The notes under the pieces are model-generated. The model had not been told where the DNA came from. It saw only the letters and a program-made list of their open reading frames with translations, and searched no databases. From Methylobacterium sp. E-065 (GTDB lineage: Bacteria > Pseudomonadota > Alphaproteobacteria > Rhizobiales > Beijerinckiaceae), in contig NZ_JAKSYD010000128.1 of NCBI RefSeq assembly GCF_022829605.1, positions 62,001 to 126,000 of the forward strand: a stretch of DNA of 64,000 nt. Reading direction: 5' to 3'. Each line of letters opens with the position of its first letter. The stretch's first letter is position 1. Shown here one piece after another: positions 27,290 through 36,779 of the stretch. A program made the translations under genes and the position numbers.

Positions 27290-28780
27290 TCAGCGGCCCG
27301 CCGCGACGGCCGTATTCCGGCCGCCCAGGGTCAGCACCGCGTTCACCAGCACCGCCACGACGATGTTCACGGCGAGCGCCAGGAGCCCGGTATAGAGCGT
27401 GAGCTTCGTGTCGCCGAAGGTCAGGCTGTGCAGGGGCTTCAGGCCGTCCGACCACGCGATTAGGCTGCCGGCCACGAAACCCACCGCCCAGCCGGCCAGC
27501 AGCGCCGGTGCCCGGAACCACGAGACGTAGAGGCCGAACACCAGGGCCGGCAGGGTCTGCAGGATCCACAGGCCGCCGAGCAGCTGGAGATCGAGCGCGA
27601 ACTGCGTCGGCAGCACCAGGATCGCCACCAGCGCGCCGAGCTTGACCAGCATGGAGGTGATCTTGGCGACCTGTGCCTCGCCGGCCGACGTCACGTTCGG
27701 GTTGACGTAGGCCTTCCAGACGTTGCGCGAGAACAGGTTGGCGGCACCGATCGACATCACCGCCGCCGGCACCAGGGCGCCGATGGCGATCGCCGCGAAG
27801 GCGAAGCCCGCGAACCAGCCCGGGAACAGGGTCTTGAACAGGGCGGGCACGATGTCGTTGTTGCTCGTCACCTTCAGGCCGGCTGCGTGGCCCATGTAGC
27901 CCAGCATGGCGAGAAGCCCGAGGAGCAGCGTGTAGGCCGGCAGCAGCACCGCGTTCTTGCGGATCGTGTTGCCGCCCGAGGAGGCGAAGATGCCGGTCAG
28001 CGTGTGCGGATACATGAAGGCCGCGAGCGCCGAGCCGAGCGCCAGCGAGGCGTAGGGCAGGATCTGCGCCGGGCTGAGCAGGATGCCGCCCGAGCCCTTG
28101 GCCTTGAAGGCGGCGTCGGCTGCGTCGAACACCGCAGCGTAGCCGCCGAGCTTCGAGGGCACGATCGCCACCGCCACCAGCACCACGATGTAGATCATGA
28201 TGTCCTTGACGAAGGCGATCAGCGCCGGCGCCCGCAGACCCGACGAGTAGGTGTAGAAGGCCAGCACCAGGAAGGCGACGATCAGCGGCAGCTCGCCGTG
28301 CAGCCCCAGGGCCTTGATCGCCACCTCCATGCCGATCAGCTGGAGCGCGATGTAGGGCATGGTGGCGATCACGCCGGTGACGGCGACCGCGAGTTCCAGC
28401 GCCCGCGAGCCGTAGGTGCCGTACACGACGTCGCCCGCCGTGACGTAGCCCTTGTCCTTGGCGGCCTGCCACAGGACCGGCATCACCGCGAACACGAACG
28501 GGTAGACGATGATCGTGTAGGGCAGGGCGAAGAAGCCGTAGGCACCCACCGCGTAGACCAGCGCCGGCACCGCGATGACCGTATAGGCGGTGTAGAAGTC
28601 GCCGCCGATCAGGAACCACGTGATCCACGTGCCGAACTTGCGCCCGCCCAGGCCCCATTCGTCGAGATGGGCGAGGGTCTCGGGCCGGCGCCAGCGCGCG
28701 GCCACGAAACCCATCACGGTCACGAGCAGGAAGAAGAAGACGAAGACCGACAGCGCCGGGATATCGAGATCAGCGGTCAT
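27290..28780 (-). CDS. Sodium:solute symporter, monocarboxylate permease-like (MctP type)
   Basis: A 496-residue integral membrane protein with about 13 helices of the SSS family. The early stretch 'GGRKFGTWITWFLIGGDFYT' and 'VYGTYGSRALELAVAVTGVI' resemble rhizobial MctP, which takes up lactate, pyruvate, propionate and alanine. 'AIAIGALVPAAVMSIGAANL' is the conserved sodium-site region. The start overlaps the end of the DUF3311 gene by 11 bases, consistent with a small partner subunit. Substrate inferred from family resemblance. Confidence 0.88.
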   Translation of the reverse strand: MTADLDIPALSVFVFFFLLVTVMGFVAARWRRPETLAHLDEWGLGGRKFGTWITWFLIGGDFYTAYTVIAVPALVYAVGAYGFFALPYTIIVYPFVFAVMPVLWQAAKDKGYVTAGDVVYGTYGSRALELAVAVTGVIATMPYIALQLIGMEVAIKALGLHGELPLIVAFLVLAFYTYSSGLRAPALIAFVKDIMIYIVVLVAVAIVPSKLGGYAAVFDAADAAFKAKGSGGILLSPAQILPYASLALGSALAAFMYPHTLTGIFASSGGNTIRKNAVLLPAYTLLLGLLAMLGYMGHAAGLKVTSNNDIVPALFKTLFPGWFAGFAFAAIAIGALVPAAVMSIGAANLFSRNVWKAYVNPNVTSAGEAQVAKITSMLVKLGALVAILVLPTQFALDLQLLGGLWILQTLPALVFGLYVSWFRAPALLAGWAVGFVAGSLIAWSDGLKPLHSLTFGDTKLTLYTGLLALAVNIVVAVLVNAVLTLGGRNTAVAAGR

Positions 28781-28967
28781 CGCGCACGGCCCGGTAGACG
28801 ATGTAAAGAATGATAGAGGTCAGCGGCACCCAGGCCAGCTGGTACCAGTAGAAGAACGGGAAGCCGAACAGCATCGGATCGCGCTGGTTGTAGAACGGCA
28901 CCCAGAGGAGCCCCAGGAAGGGCAGCAGCAGGAGCCACATCAGCGGCGAGCGGCGTCTGGATTCCAT
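28770..28967 (-). CDS. DUF3311 small membrane protein, symporter partner
   Basis: A 65-residue protein from the ATG at 28965-28967 ('MESRRRSPLMWLLLLPF'). It has two hydrophobic helices (about 9-23 and 37-57) and the family pattern 'WVPFYNQRDPMLFGFPFFYW'. DUF3311 genes regularly precede SSS symporter genes and overlap them, as here. It probably assists assembly or coupling of the transporter. A longer start at 29000 is possible but adds an unlikely N-terminus. Confidence 0.85.
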   Translation of the reverse strand: MESRRRSPLMWLLLLPFLGLLWVPFYNQRDPMLFGFPFFYWYQLAWVPLTSIILYIVYRAVRDDR

Positions 28968-29183
28968 GGTCCGGCTCGGATGAGAAAGTTGGGTCCGCAT
29001 CGAATGTACGCTGTTACACGGTGCGTTTATCGTGCGGTCTGATGCGCTGCATCACAGCTCGGATCGCTTGCGTCAACGGGATGTGGAGAGGATAAACCAG
29101 TCCTGTCGCACGGGATCCACGAATCCCGGCCGGGGGGCTCGGGGGAGCCACCCGAGCTCGATGCGGCCTCCGGGAGGGACATC

Positions 29184-31244
29184 ATGGGTACGGCGCTCGG
29201 CAGGCATGGGCCCTGGGCCCTGATAGGGGCGCTCGGCGCCGCCGCGCTAGCGATCGTGGCGACCCAGCGGGGCGAGACGATCAACGCCCTCTGGATCGTG
29301 GTCGCGGCAGTCTGCGTCTACCTGATCGCCTACCGGTATTACTCCCAATTCATCGCCGACAAGGTGATGCGGCTCGATCCGAAACGGGTCACGCCCGCCG
29401 TGCGCCACAATGACGGGCTCGACTACGTCCCCACCAACCGCGGCGTCCTGTTCGGCCACCATTTCGCGGCGATCGCCGGGGCCGGCCCGCTGGTCGGCCC
29501 GGTTCTGGCCGCCCAGATGGGCTACCTGCCGGGCATGCTGTGGATCCTGGCCGGCGTGGTCCTGGCCGGCGCCGTGCAGGACTTCATGGTCCTGTTCGTG
29601 TCGATGCGCCGGGACGGCCGGTCGCTCGGCGAGCTGATCCGGGCCGAACTCGGCACGATTCCCGGGATCATCGCCCTGTTCGGCACCTTCCTGATCATGG
29701 TGATCCTGCTCGCCGTGCTGGCGCTGATCGTCGTCAAGGCGCTGGCCGAGAGCCCCTGGGGCACCTTCACGGTGATGTCGACGATCCCGATCGCCATGCT
29801 GATGGGCGTCTATTCGCGCACCATCCGCCCGGGCAAGATCGGCGAGGTCTCGATCCTCGGCTTCGTCCTGCTGATGCTGGCGATCATGGCCGGCGGCTCG
29901 GTGGCGGCGAGCCCGGTCTGGGGCCCGGCCTTCACCTTCACGGGCCCGCAGCTCTGCTGGATGCTGATCGGCTACGGCTTCGTGGCGTCGATCCTGCCGG
30001 TCTGGCTGCTGCTCGCTCCGCGCGACTACCTCTCGACCTTCCTCAAGATCGGCACCATCGTCGGGCTGGCCCTCGGCATCGCGGTCGTCGCGCCGCACAT
30101 GCAGATGCCGGCTGTCACCAAGTTCGTGGACGGCACCGGCCCGGTCTGGGCGGGCAGCCTGTTCCCGTTCCTGTTCATCACCATCGCGTGCGGCGCGGTC
30201 TCGGGCTTCCACGCCCTGATCTCGTCGGGCACCACCCCGAAGCTGATCGCCAGCGAGGCCGATGCCCGCTTCATCGGCTACGGCGGCATGCTGATGGAAT
30301 CCTTCGTGGCGATCATGGCGCTGGTCTCAGCCTGCGTGATCGACCCGGGCGTGTACTTCACCATGAACTCGCCCGCGGCGCTCATCGGCACCACGCCGGA
30401 AACGGCCGCCGCCGCCGTGACCAAGCTCGGCTTCGCCACGACGCCGGAGGTGATCGCGCAGACTGCCGCAGACGTCGGCGAGCACACGATCATCTCCCGC
30501 GCCGGCGGCGCGCCGACGCTGGCGGTCGGCATGGCCCACATCATCTCGTCGGCCATCGGCGGCAAGGCGATGATGGCCTTCTGGTACCATTTCGCCATCC
30601 TGTTCGAGGCCCTGTTCATCCTCACCGCGGTGGATGCGGGCACCCGCGCCTGCCGGTTCATGGTGCAGGATCTCGTGGCGCTGGCGGTGCCATCGTTCAA
30701 GAACACCACCTCGTGGGGGCCGAGCATCGCGGCGACCGCGATCTCGGTCGGCGCCTGGGGCTACTTCCTGTACCAAGGCGTGACCGACCCGCTGGGCGGC
30801 ATCAACACCCTGTGGCCGCTGTTCGGCATCTCGAACCAGATGCTGGCCGCGGTGGCGCTGACTTTGTGCACGGTGGTGATCTTCAAGATGAAGCGCGAGC
30901 GCTACGCGTTCGTGACCATCATCCCGACCGCGTGGCTGTGCCTGTGCACCCTGACGGCCGGTTGGCAGAAGATCTTCTCCGCCGATCCGAAGATCGGGTT
31001 CCTGGCCCATGCCGAGCGCTATGCCGGGGCCGCCGCCGAGGGCAAGATCCTGGCGCCGGCCAAGAATGCCGACCAGATGAGCCAGATCATCCTCAACGAC
31101 CGGATCGACGCGGTGCTGGCGGCGCTGTTCATCTGCCTCGTCGTGGCCATCGCGGGCTTCGGCATCGCGGCCTGCCTCAAGGCGTGGCGGGCCGATCGCT
31201 GGACCGCGCTGGAGACCGAGCCGCGCCTGGTCCCGGCGGAGTAG
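29184..31244 (+). CDS. cstA: Carbon starvation protein CstA, pyruvate/peptide transporter
   Basis: A 686-residue membrane protein with about 16-18 helices. The N-terminal CstA domain contains 'RYYSQFIADKVMRLDPKR' and 'PTNRGVLFGHHFAAIAGAG'. 'GAVSGFHALISSGTTPKLI' and 'LTAVDAGTRACRFMVQD' are also strongly conserved. E. coli CstA and BtsT transport pyruvate and CstA is also linked to peptide uptake. The ybdD-type gene 5 bases downstream encodes the small protein that E. coli needs for CstA activity. Divergent from the DUF3311-symporter operon, giving two carboxylate transport units back to back. Confidence 0.95.
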   Translation: MGTALGRHGPWALIGALGAAALAIVATQRGETINALWIVVAAVCVYLIAYRYYSQFIADKVMRLDPKRVTPAVRHNDGLDYVPTNRGVLFGHHFAAIAGAGPLVGPVLAAQMGYLPGMLWILAGVVLAGAVQDFMVLFVSMRRDGRSLGELIRAELGTIPGIIALFGTFLIMVILLAVLALIVVKALAESPWGTFTVMSTIPIAMLMGVYSRTIRPGKIGEVSILGFVLLMLAIMAGGSVAASPVWGPAFTFTGPQLCWMLIGYGFVASILPVWLLLAPRDYLSTFLKIGTIVGLALGIAVVAPHMQMPAVTKFVDGTGPVWAGSLFPFLFITIACGAVSGFHALISSGTTPKLIASEADARFIGYGGMLMESFVAIMALVSACVIDPGVYFTMNSPAALIGTTPETAAAAVTKLGFATTPEVIAQTAADVGEHTIISRAGGAPTLAVGMAHIISSAIGGKAMMAFWYHFAILFEALFILTAVDAGTRACRFMVQDLVALAVPSFKNTTSWGPSIAATAISVGAWGYFLYQGVTDPLGGINTLWPLFGISNQMLAAVALTLCTVVIFKMKRERYAFVTIIPTAWLCLCTLTAGWQKIFSADPKIGFLAHAERYAGAAAEGKILAPAKNADQMSQIILNDRIDAVLAALFICLVVAIAGFGIAACLKAWRADRWTALETEPRLVPAE

Positions 31245-31249
31245 GGCTC

Positions 31250-31468
31250 ATGCAGCAGCCGAACCTGCGCGCCCGGCTCAGGACGCTGTCCAAATGCGTC
31301 TGCGACGGCGCCCGGCTGATGGTGGGGCAGGGGGATTACGCGGTCTATGCCGACCACATCCGCCGCACCCATCCCGACCGGGCGCCGATGACCGAGGTGG
31401 AGTTCTTTCGCAATCGCGAGAACGCCCGCTTCGGGGTCGGCAACACATCGGGTTTCCGCTGCTGCTGA
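31250..31468 (+). CDS. YbdD/YjiX family protein (DUF466)
   Basis: A 72-residue protein with 'MVGQGDYAVYADHIRRTHPD' and 'MTEVEFFRNRENARFG', which are the family signatures, and a Cys-Cys C-terminus. In E. coli YbdD works with CstA (and YjiX with BtsT) in pyruvate uptake. The ATG lies 5 bases after the cstA stop, so it is translated from the same mRNA. Confidence 0.93.
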   Translation: MQQPNLRARLRTLSKCVCDGARLMVGQGDYAVYADHIRRTHPDRAPMTEVEFFRNRENARFGVGNTSGFRCC

Positions 31469-31542
31469 GCGGGACCCGATCGGCCCCGGCCGGCGTTTGT
31501 CACGCCGGGGGCCGCACGGCCCGCGTGCGAGGCGGAGGGCCG

Positions 31543-31743
31543 ATGGCCGACGAGAGCGAGCAGGATCCGATCGAGCCCCGGGCCGTGAACGTCGGCCATG
31601 CCTGGGAGCGGGCCTACTGGGCGCGCCGGTTCATGGTGCCCGTGGAGCAGGTCGAGGCGGCCGTGGCGGAGGTCGGCGACGATCCGGCCCGGGTGGCGGC
31701 CCATCTCGGACGGGACTGGCCGGGGCATGAACCCGCCACCTGA
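31543..31743 (+). CDS. DUF3606 domain protein
   Basis: A 66-residue protein. 'INVNxxYEVxYWSRKFGVSxEQLxxAVxxVG' is the usual DUF3606 pattern; here it reads 'VNVGHAWERAYWARRFMV' then 'VEQVEAAVAEVGDDPARVAAHL'. It may be a small helical stress-related protein; no activity is known. GGAGGGC lies just before the ATG. It follows ybdD on the same strand and may be read from the cstA transcript. Confidence 0.75.
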   Translation: MADESEQDPIEPRAVNVGHAWERAYWARRFMVPVEQVEAAVAEVGDDPARVAAHLGRDWPGHEPAT

Positions 31744-31826
31744 CCCCGGCATCCCCCGGGCAAGCTCGGCCGCATCTTGACTCGGCGGCCACAATATCCG
31801 CCATCTCCGACCGGACGGGAATCGGC

Positions 31827-32261
31827 ATGAGCATTTTCCAAGACGCCATCCTTCGGTTCGGCCGCACGATCATGTCGTACGCGGGCGATGCCGTCTTTCT
31901 GCTGGCGGCGGTCTCGTCGGCCGCCAACGTCATCGTGGCGGATGGCGATGTCGCCGAGGAGGAGATCGAATCGGCGATCACCGGGATCCGCGCGAACCCG
32001 ATCCTCGAGAAATCCTACGACACCCTGCGGGTCGAGCAGGAACTCTACGAGGCGATCGCCCGGGCCAAGACCCGGGCCGGCCGGCTGGAGAACCTGCGCC
32101 TCATCGGCGCCATCGCGGAGCGGCCGATCGAACAGCGCCAGGACGTGTTCCTGATCGGCGCCGACGTGGCCGACATCGACGGCATCAGCGCGGTCGAGCA
32201 CAAGGCACTCGATGAAATCGCCGGGGCTCTGCAAGTCGATAAGTCGGCCTTGCTGCGCTGA
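31827..32261 (+). CDS. TerB-family tellurite-resistance-like protein
   Basis: A 144-residue all-helical protein. The segment 'AVSSAANVIVADGDVAEEEIE' and the later 'DIDGISAVEHKALDEIAGAL' provide the paired acidic motifs of the TerB fold, which bind metal. No other ter genes are near, so a tellurite role is unproven. Metal sensing or membrane stress is as likely. Confidence 0.82.
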   Translation: MSIFQDAILRFGRTIMSYAGDAVFLLAAVSSAANVIVADGDVAEEEIESAITGIRANPILEKSYDTLRVEQELYEAIARAKTRAGRLENLRLIGAIAERPIEQRQDVFLIGADVADIDGISAVEHKALDEIAGALQVDKSALLR

Positions 32262-32364
32262 TCTGGCGGTACGCCGTCCCGGCTATCACGGCGACCGCAC
32301 GCCGAGATTTCTCCGACCCGCCCACGCCCTCATCTGACGTGGGTGGGTTGACGCGTTGCCATAA

Positions 32365-32391
32365 GGCCGCGTCCCCTGCGGCGACGCGGCC
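32365..32391. terminator. Hairpins in the TerB-RND gap
   Basis: GGCCGCGTC (32365-32373) pairs with GACGCGGCC (32383-32391), a perfect 9-bp stem with a 9-base loop. A smaller CCCACG/CGTGGG stem lies upstream (32321-32326 with 32338-32343). Together they may end the cstA-terB transcript before the RND gene. No U-run. Confidence 0.4.
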
Positions 32392-32494
32392 CGCTCCTTG
32401 CCTACCCGGACGTGATAGCGAAACAGTCCGGGTGTAACGGCTCACCGGTACACAACGCGGAGTTGCCGGCCCCGCGCCGGCCGGCGGAGACCGC

Positions 32495-35400
32495 ATGGGC
32501 CTCGTCCTCTACGCCCTCAAGTTCCGGATCACGACTTACGTGCTCGCGGTGCTGATGATGCTCGGCGGCATCGGCGCCATCGTGGTCACCCCCAAGGACG
32601 TGCTGCCGGTCGTCGACATCCCGGTCGTCGTGGTGGTCTGGACCTATACCGGCCTGTCGGCGCCGGAGATGGAACAGCGGATCACCACCTACGCCGAATA
32701 CGGCATCTCCAACAACGTCAACAACATCCGCCGCATGGAGTCGACCACGCTCCAGGGCACGGCGGTGCAGCGCATCTACTTCGACCCGACCGTCAGTATC
32801 GACCTTGCCATCGCCCAGGTGGTGTCGTCGACCAATTCGATCCGCGCCGTGATGCCCACCGGCACGCAGCCGCCCGTGATCGTGCGCTACTCCGCCTCCT
32901 CGGTGCCGGTGATTCAGCTCGCCCTGACCTCGGCCAAGCAGAGCCTCAACGAGGTCTACGATTACGCCCAGTACCGGATCCGCCAGACGCTGGCGCAGGT
33001 TCCGGGCTCGACCCTGCCGGCCCCGTTCGGCGGTGCGCCCCGGCAGATCATGGTCGATCTCGACCTCAACGCCCTCCAGGCACTCGGCCTGACGCCGCTC
33101 GACGTCACCAACGCCATGACGGCCCAGAACCTGACGGTGCCGTCCGGGCTCACCAAGATCGGCGAGCAGCAGTATCCGGTCCAGCTCAACGCCACCCCGC
33201 CCTCGATCGAGACCCTCAACCTCGCGCCGATCAAGATCGTGGCCGGACAGCCCGTGCTGGTGCGCGACGTCGCCTATGTCCGCGACGGCGGGCCCCCGCA
33301 GATCAACGTGGTGAGCGCGGACGGCAAGCAGGCCGTGCTGATGCAGGTGATCAAGAACGGCACCGCCTCGACGCTGAACGTCGTCAACAACGTCAAGGCG
33401 GCGATGCCGACGATCCGGGCCGCGGCACCCGAGGGCCTGTCGATCCAGCAGCTGTTCGATCAGTCGGTCTTCGTCTCGAACGCCATCGAGGGCGTGCTGC
33501 ACGAGGCGCTGACCGCGGCGGCGCTGACCGGCCTCGCGATCCTGCTGTTCCTCGGCTCGTGGCGCTCGACCGTCATCGTGCTGATCTCGATCCCGCTCTG
33601 CGTGATGACCTCGCTCGCCGTGCTGGCGGCGCTCGGCGAGACCATCAACGTCATGACGCTGGGCGGGCTGGCGCTCGCGGTCGGCATCCTGGTGGACGAC
33701 GCCACCGTGGCGATCGAGAACACCTACCGGCTGTTCGAGGAGGGCGAGGAGTTCCGCGAGAGCGTGGTCCACGGGGCGGCCGGCATCGCCAAGCCCGCCC
33801 TGATCTCGACCCTGTCGATCTGCGCGGCCTTCACGGCGGTGTTCGCGCTCACCGACACGCCGAAGTACCTGTTCACCCCGCAGGCGCTCGCGGTCGTGTT
33901 CGCGATGCTGACCTCCTACCTGCTGTCACGGACCCTGGTGCCGCTGCTGATCGACGTGATCGTGGCGCCCGAATATCGGCAGAAGCACGCCAAGGATCGG
34001 GACCAGCACGAGCCGCCCCGCCGGGGCCGGATCGCGCGCGCCGTCGGCCTGATCGGCGCCCCCGTGATGCGGCTGGCCGGCCGCATCCATGCCGGCTTCG
34101 AGCGCGGCTTCACGCGGTTCCACCGGGGCTATGTCGGCCTGCTGCACGCGGTGCTGCGCCACCGGATCGTCACCGTGGGCGTCGTCGGCGGCGTACTCGG
34201 GATGACCGGCGTGCTGTTCGCCTTCGTGGGCGAGGATTACTTCCCGCAGATCGAGGCGAGCCAGATGACCCTGCATCTGCGCACGCGCACCGGCATGCGC
34301 ATCGAGACCACGCAGCAGGTCTTCGCGCAGATCGAGGACACGGTCCGCGAGGTGATCCCGGCGGGCGAGATCGAGCAGATCCTCGATAATATCGGCCTGC
34401 CGTCGATCAACTACAATTTCGCGTTCTCGGACGGCTCGTTCGTCTCCTACAACGACGGCCAGATGCTGATCAGCCTCAAGGAGGGCCACGGCTCGGTGGC
34501 GGGCTACACGAAGCGCCTGCGGGCGGTGCTGATGAAGCGCTTCCCCGACGTGATCGCGTATTTCCAGCCCGCCGACATGATCACCCAGATCCTGAATTTC
34601 GGCGTCATCACGCCGATCGACGTGCAGGTCTCCGGCCGGCACAAGGAGAAGGATCTGGAGGTCGCCCAGCGCATCGTCCAGCGGCTGAAGCACACCAAGG
34701 GCCTCGTCGACGTCCACCTGCAGCAGATCGTCAACGAGCCGCAATTCTACGTCGATGTCGACCGGCGCCTCGCCTCCGAACTCGGGCTCACCGAGCAGCA
34801 GGTGGCGCAGAACATGAACATCTCGCTGTCGGGCAGCTATCAGGTGACGCCGAACTTCTGGCCCGATCCGAAGACCGGCATCCCCTATCAGCTCTGGGTG
34901 CAGACGCCCGAGTACCGCAACAGCTCGCTCACCGACCTGCGCAACACGCCGATGTTCGTCCGCGCGGCGGCGACCTCGGGCTCCGGCCCCGGCGTGCTGA
35001 CGCTGCTCTCCAGCCTCGCGGATCTGCGCCGGATGCCGACGCAGACCATGATCAGCCACGTCAACATCCAGCCGACCTTCGACATCTTCGCCTCGGTGCA
35101 GGACCGGGACCTCGGCTCGGTGGCGCGCGACATCGACGCGATCGTGCAGGACGAGCAGAAGAACCTGGAAGCGCCCGACAAGATCGCGGTCCGCGGCCAG
35201 ATCGAGAACATGCGTTCGGCCTTCTTCCGCCTGGAGATCGGCCTCGGCATCGCGCTGATCGCCGTCTACCTGCTGATGGCCGTGAACTACCAGAGCTGGG
35301 GCGACCCCTTCGTGGTGATCGCGGCGCTGCCCATGGCGTTCTGCGGCATCACCTTTGCGCTGTTCATCACCGGCACGGCCTTCTCGATCCCGTCGATCTT

Positions 35401-35764
35401 CGGGGCGATCATGTCGGTCGGCATCGCCTCGGCGAACTCGATCCTGCTCGTCACCTTCGCCAAGGAGCATCGGGAGGCGACGAACTGCAGCGCCCAGGAG
35501 GCGGCGATCACCGCGGGCGAGACCCGGCTGCGGCCGGTGCTGATGACCGCCTCGGCGATGTTCTTCGGGCTGATCCCGATGGCGCTCGGCACGGGCGAGG
35601 GCGGCGAGCAGAACGCGGCGCTCGCGCGGGCCGTGATGGGCGGCATCGCCTTCGCGACCCCCGCGACGCTGCTGCTGGTGCCGTTCCTCTACGTGCTGAT
35701 GCGGAGCGGGCCCGCGCAGCCGGTGCAGGATTACCTGGAGGGGGAGGGGCAGCCGGCCATGTGA
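32495..35764 (+). CDS. RND-family efflux permease (AcrB/MdtB-like), orphan
   Basis: A 1089-residue inner-membrane pump protein with 12 helices and two large periplasmic loops (about residues 35-330 and 570-890). The proton-relay pair is visible in 'GILVDDATVAIENTYRLFEE' on helix 4. N-terminal 'RITTYVLAVLMMLGGIGAIV' and 'PMAFCGITFALFITGTAFSI' near the end are typical. No membrane-fusion protein or outer-membrane channel gene lies next to it, unlike most RND operons, so it must use partners from elsewhere. The insert after helix 6 ('RQKHAKDRDQHEPPRRGR') is unusually charged. Substrate unknown. Confidence 0.93.
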   Translation: MGLVLYALKFRITTYVLAVLMMLGGIGAIVVTPKDVLPVVDIPVVVVVWTYTGLSAPEMEQRITTYAEYGISNNVNNIRRMESTTLQGTAVQRIYFDPTVSIDLAIAQVVSSTNSIRAVMPTGTQPPVIVRYSASSVPVIQLALTSAKQSLNEVYDYAQYRIRQTLAQVPGSTLPAPFGGAPRQIMVDLDLNALQALGLTPLDVTNAMTAQNLTVPSGLTKIGEQQYPVQLNATPPSIETLNLAPIKIVAGQPVLVRDVAYVRDGGPPQINVVSADGKQAVLMQVIKNGTASTLNVVNNVKAAMPTIRAAAPEGLSIQQLFDQSVFVSNAIEGVLHEALTAAALTGLAILLFLGSWRSTVIVLISIPLCVMTSLAVLAALGETINVMTLGGLALAVGILVDDATVAIENTYRLFEEGEEFRESVVHGAAGIAKPALISTLSICAAFTAVFALTDTPKYLFTPQALAVVFAMLTSYLLSRTLVPLLIDVIVAPEYRQKHAKDRDQHEPPRRGRIARAVGLIGAPVMRLAGRIHAGFERGFTRFHRGYVGLLHAVLRHRIVTVGVVGGVLGMTGVLFAFVGEDYFPQIEASQMTLHLRTRTGMRIETTQQVFAQIEDTVREVIPAGEIEQILDNIGLPSINYNFAFSDGSFVSYNDGQMLISLKEGHGSVAGYTKRLRAVLMKRFPDVIAYFQPADMITQILNFGVITPIDVQVSGRHKEKDLEVAQRIVQRLKHTKGLVDVHLQQIVNEPQFYVDVDRRLASELGLTEQQVAQNMNISLSGSYQVTPNFWPDPKTGIPYQLWVQTPEYRNSSLTDLRNTPMFVRAAATSGSGPGVLTLLSSLADLRRMPTQTMISHVNIQPTFDIFASVQDRDLGSVARDIDAIVQDEQKNLEAPDKIAVRGQIENMRSAFFRLEIGLGIALIAVYLLMAVNYQSWGDPFVVIAALPMAFCGITFALFITGTAFSIPSIFGAIMSVGIASANSILLVTFAKEHREATNCSAQEAAITAGETRLRPVLMTASAMFFGLIPMALGTGEGGEQNAALARAVMGGIAFATPATLLLVPFLYVLMRSGPAQPVQDYLEGEGQPAM

Positions 35765-35858
35765 GGCGCCGCGGCGTCCACGCGTCTCTCTCTTCCCCAG
35801 AGGTACGATGGTGACAGATTTCTGGTGGAGACCGCCTCCGACCGCAGAGCGCGACGGG

Positions 35859-36003
35859 CTCCCTCTCCCGAGCGGGAGAGGGTTGGGGTGAGGGACGAGA
35901 ACGCTCAGGATTGAGCGCACCCTCGCGGCGTGTCCCAGGGAGCGCCTGATCCGGACACGTCCTACCCCTCACCCTGTCCCTCTCCCTTCAGGAGAGGGGA
36001 CCC
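35859..36003. repeat. Inverted-repeat intergenic element (second type)
   Basis: CCCTCTCCCG-AGCGGGAGAGGG (from 35861) is followed by TTGGGGTGAGGG. At the other end CCCCTCACCC and CCCTCTCCCTTCAGGAGAGGG form the mirror image. The terminal palindromes and the GGTGAGGG/CCCTCACC arms pair over about 145 bases. This type is common in GC-rich alphaproteobacterial genomes and differs in sequence from the 26079 and 59578 copies. No gene is seen in the rest of 35765-36097. Confidence 0.7.
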
Positions 36004-36097
36004 GCGTTCCATACGGAAACCCCGTGGCTGAACGCGTTGTGTGATCCGCAAGCCCGCAAGCCCGCAGAAGGGGGAGGTACAGCCCCCCCTAAACTGC

Positions 36098-36586
36098 TCA
36101 GCCCTCCTTGAACCCATATTCCGGCGTGTCGTCGTCGTTGCCGTAATACTTGTACGGCAGGAACTTGCCCGACATGGTGAGCTTCACCCGGTCGCCCTTG
36201 TTGTTGGCCTCCCGGGCCATCTCCATGTTGAAGTCGATCGCCGACATGATGCCGTCGCCGAACTCCTCCTGGATCAGCTCCTTGAAGGTCGTGCCGTAGA
36301 CCATCACCAGCTCGTAGAACCGGTAGATCAGCGGGTCGGTGGGCGGCATCGACGCGATCGAGCCGCGGTAGGGCGCCTCGTTCAGCATCCGCTCCTCGGC
36401 CGCGGTGAGGCCGAACAGCTCGGCCGCCCGCTTGGCCTGGGCCTTGGGCAGCTTCATCTGGCCCATGCAGGCCGCCGTGATCAGGAACGGCGACAGGCCG
36501 CCGATCTCCTCGTGGATGTGCTTCCAGCTCCAGCCTTTCTCGCGCTTAATGTCGAGAAGCTTCTCGGTCAGGTCCTGACGCTTCAT
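36098..36586 (-). CDS. cynS: Cyanate hydratase (cyanase)
   Basis: The 162-residue enzyme breaks down cyanate with bicarbonate to ammonia and carbon dioxide, detoxifying cyanate and releasing nitrogen. An N-terminal helix-turn-helix-like domain (about 1-80) precedes the catalytic domain. The catalytic Arg, Glu and Ser are seen in 'IYRFYELVMVYGTTFKELIQ' and 'GIMSAIDFNMEMAREA'. AGGAGG lies about 6 bases before the ATG at 36584-36586. No cynT carbonic anhydrase or cynX transporter adjoins it. Confidence 0.96.
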   Translation of the reverse strand: MKRQDLTEKLLDIKREKGWSWKHIHEEIGGLSPFLITAACMGQMKLPKAQAKRAAELFGLTAAEERMLNEAPYRGSIASMPPTDPLIYRFYELVMVYGTTFKELIQEEFGDGIMSAIDFNMEMAREANNKGDRVKLTMSGKFLPYKYYGNDDDTPEYGFKEG

Positions 36587-36779
36587 CGTTTCCTCCTTGA
36601 CTGATGGTTCGGCCGGTTCCGGCATGAGGGCCGGCCGGCGGTGCGGCCGCGCCCCCTCGGCAAGCCGTATGCCAATCGGGGCGGCGGAAGGCGCCGGAGC
36701 GTGCTTTCGGTGCACCGGATGGACGGGAAGCGCACAACCCCGGCCGGAAACCCTTGCATCCGGAGCGTGTTTTCGGACC

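Noticed and set aside
29540..31468. 642-residue plus-strand frame inside cstA
   Set aside because: It is the alternate frame of cstA; only its final part, from 31250, coincides with the real ybdD-type gene.
33926..35920. 664-residue minus-strand frame opposite the RND pump
   Set aside because: Composition is that of an antisense shadow and there is no start signal or recognisable fold.
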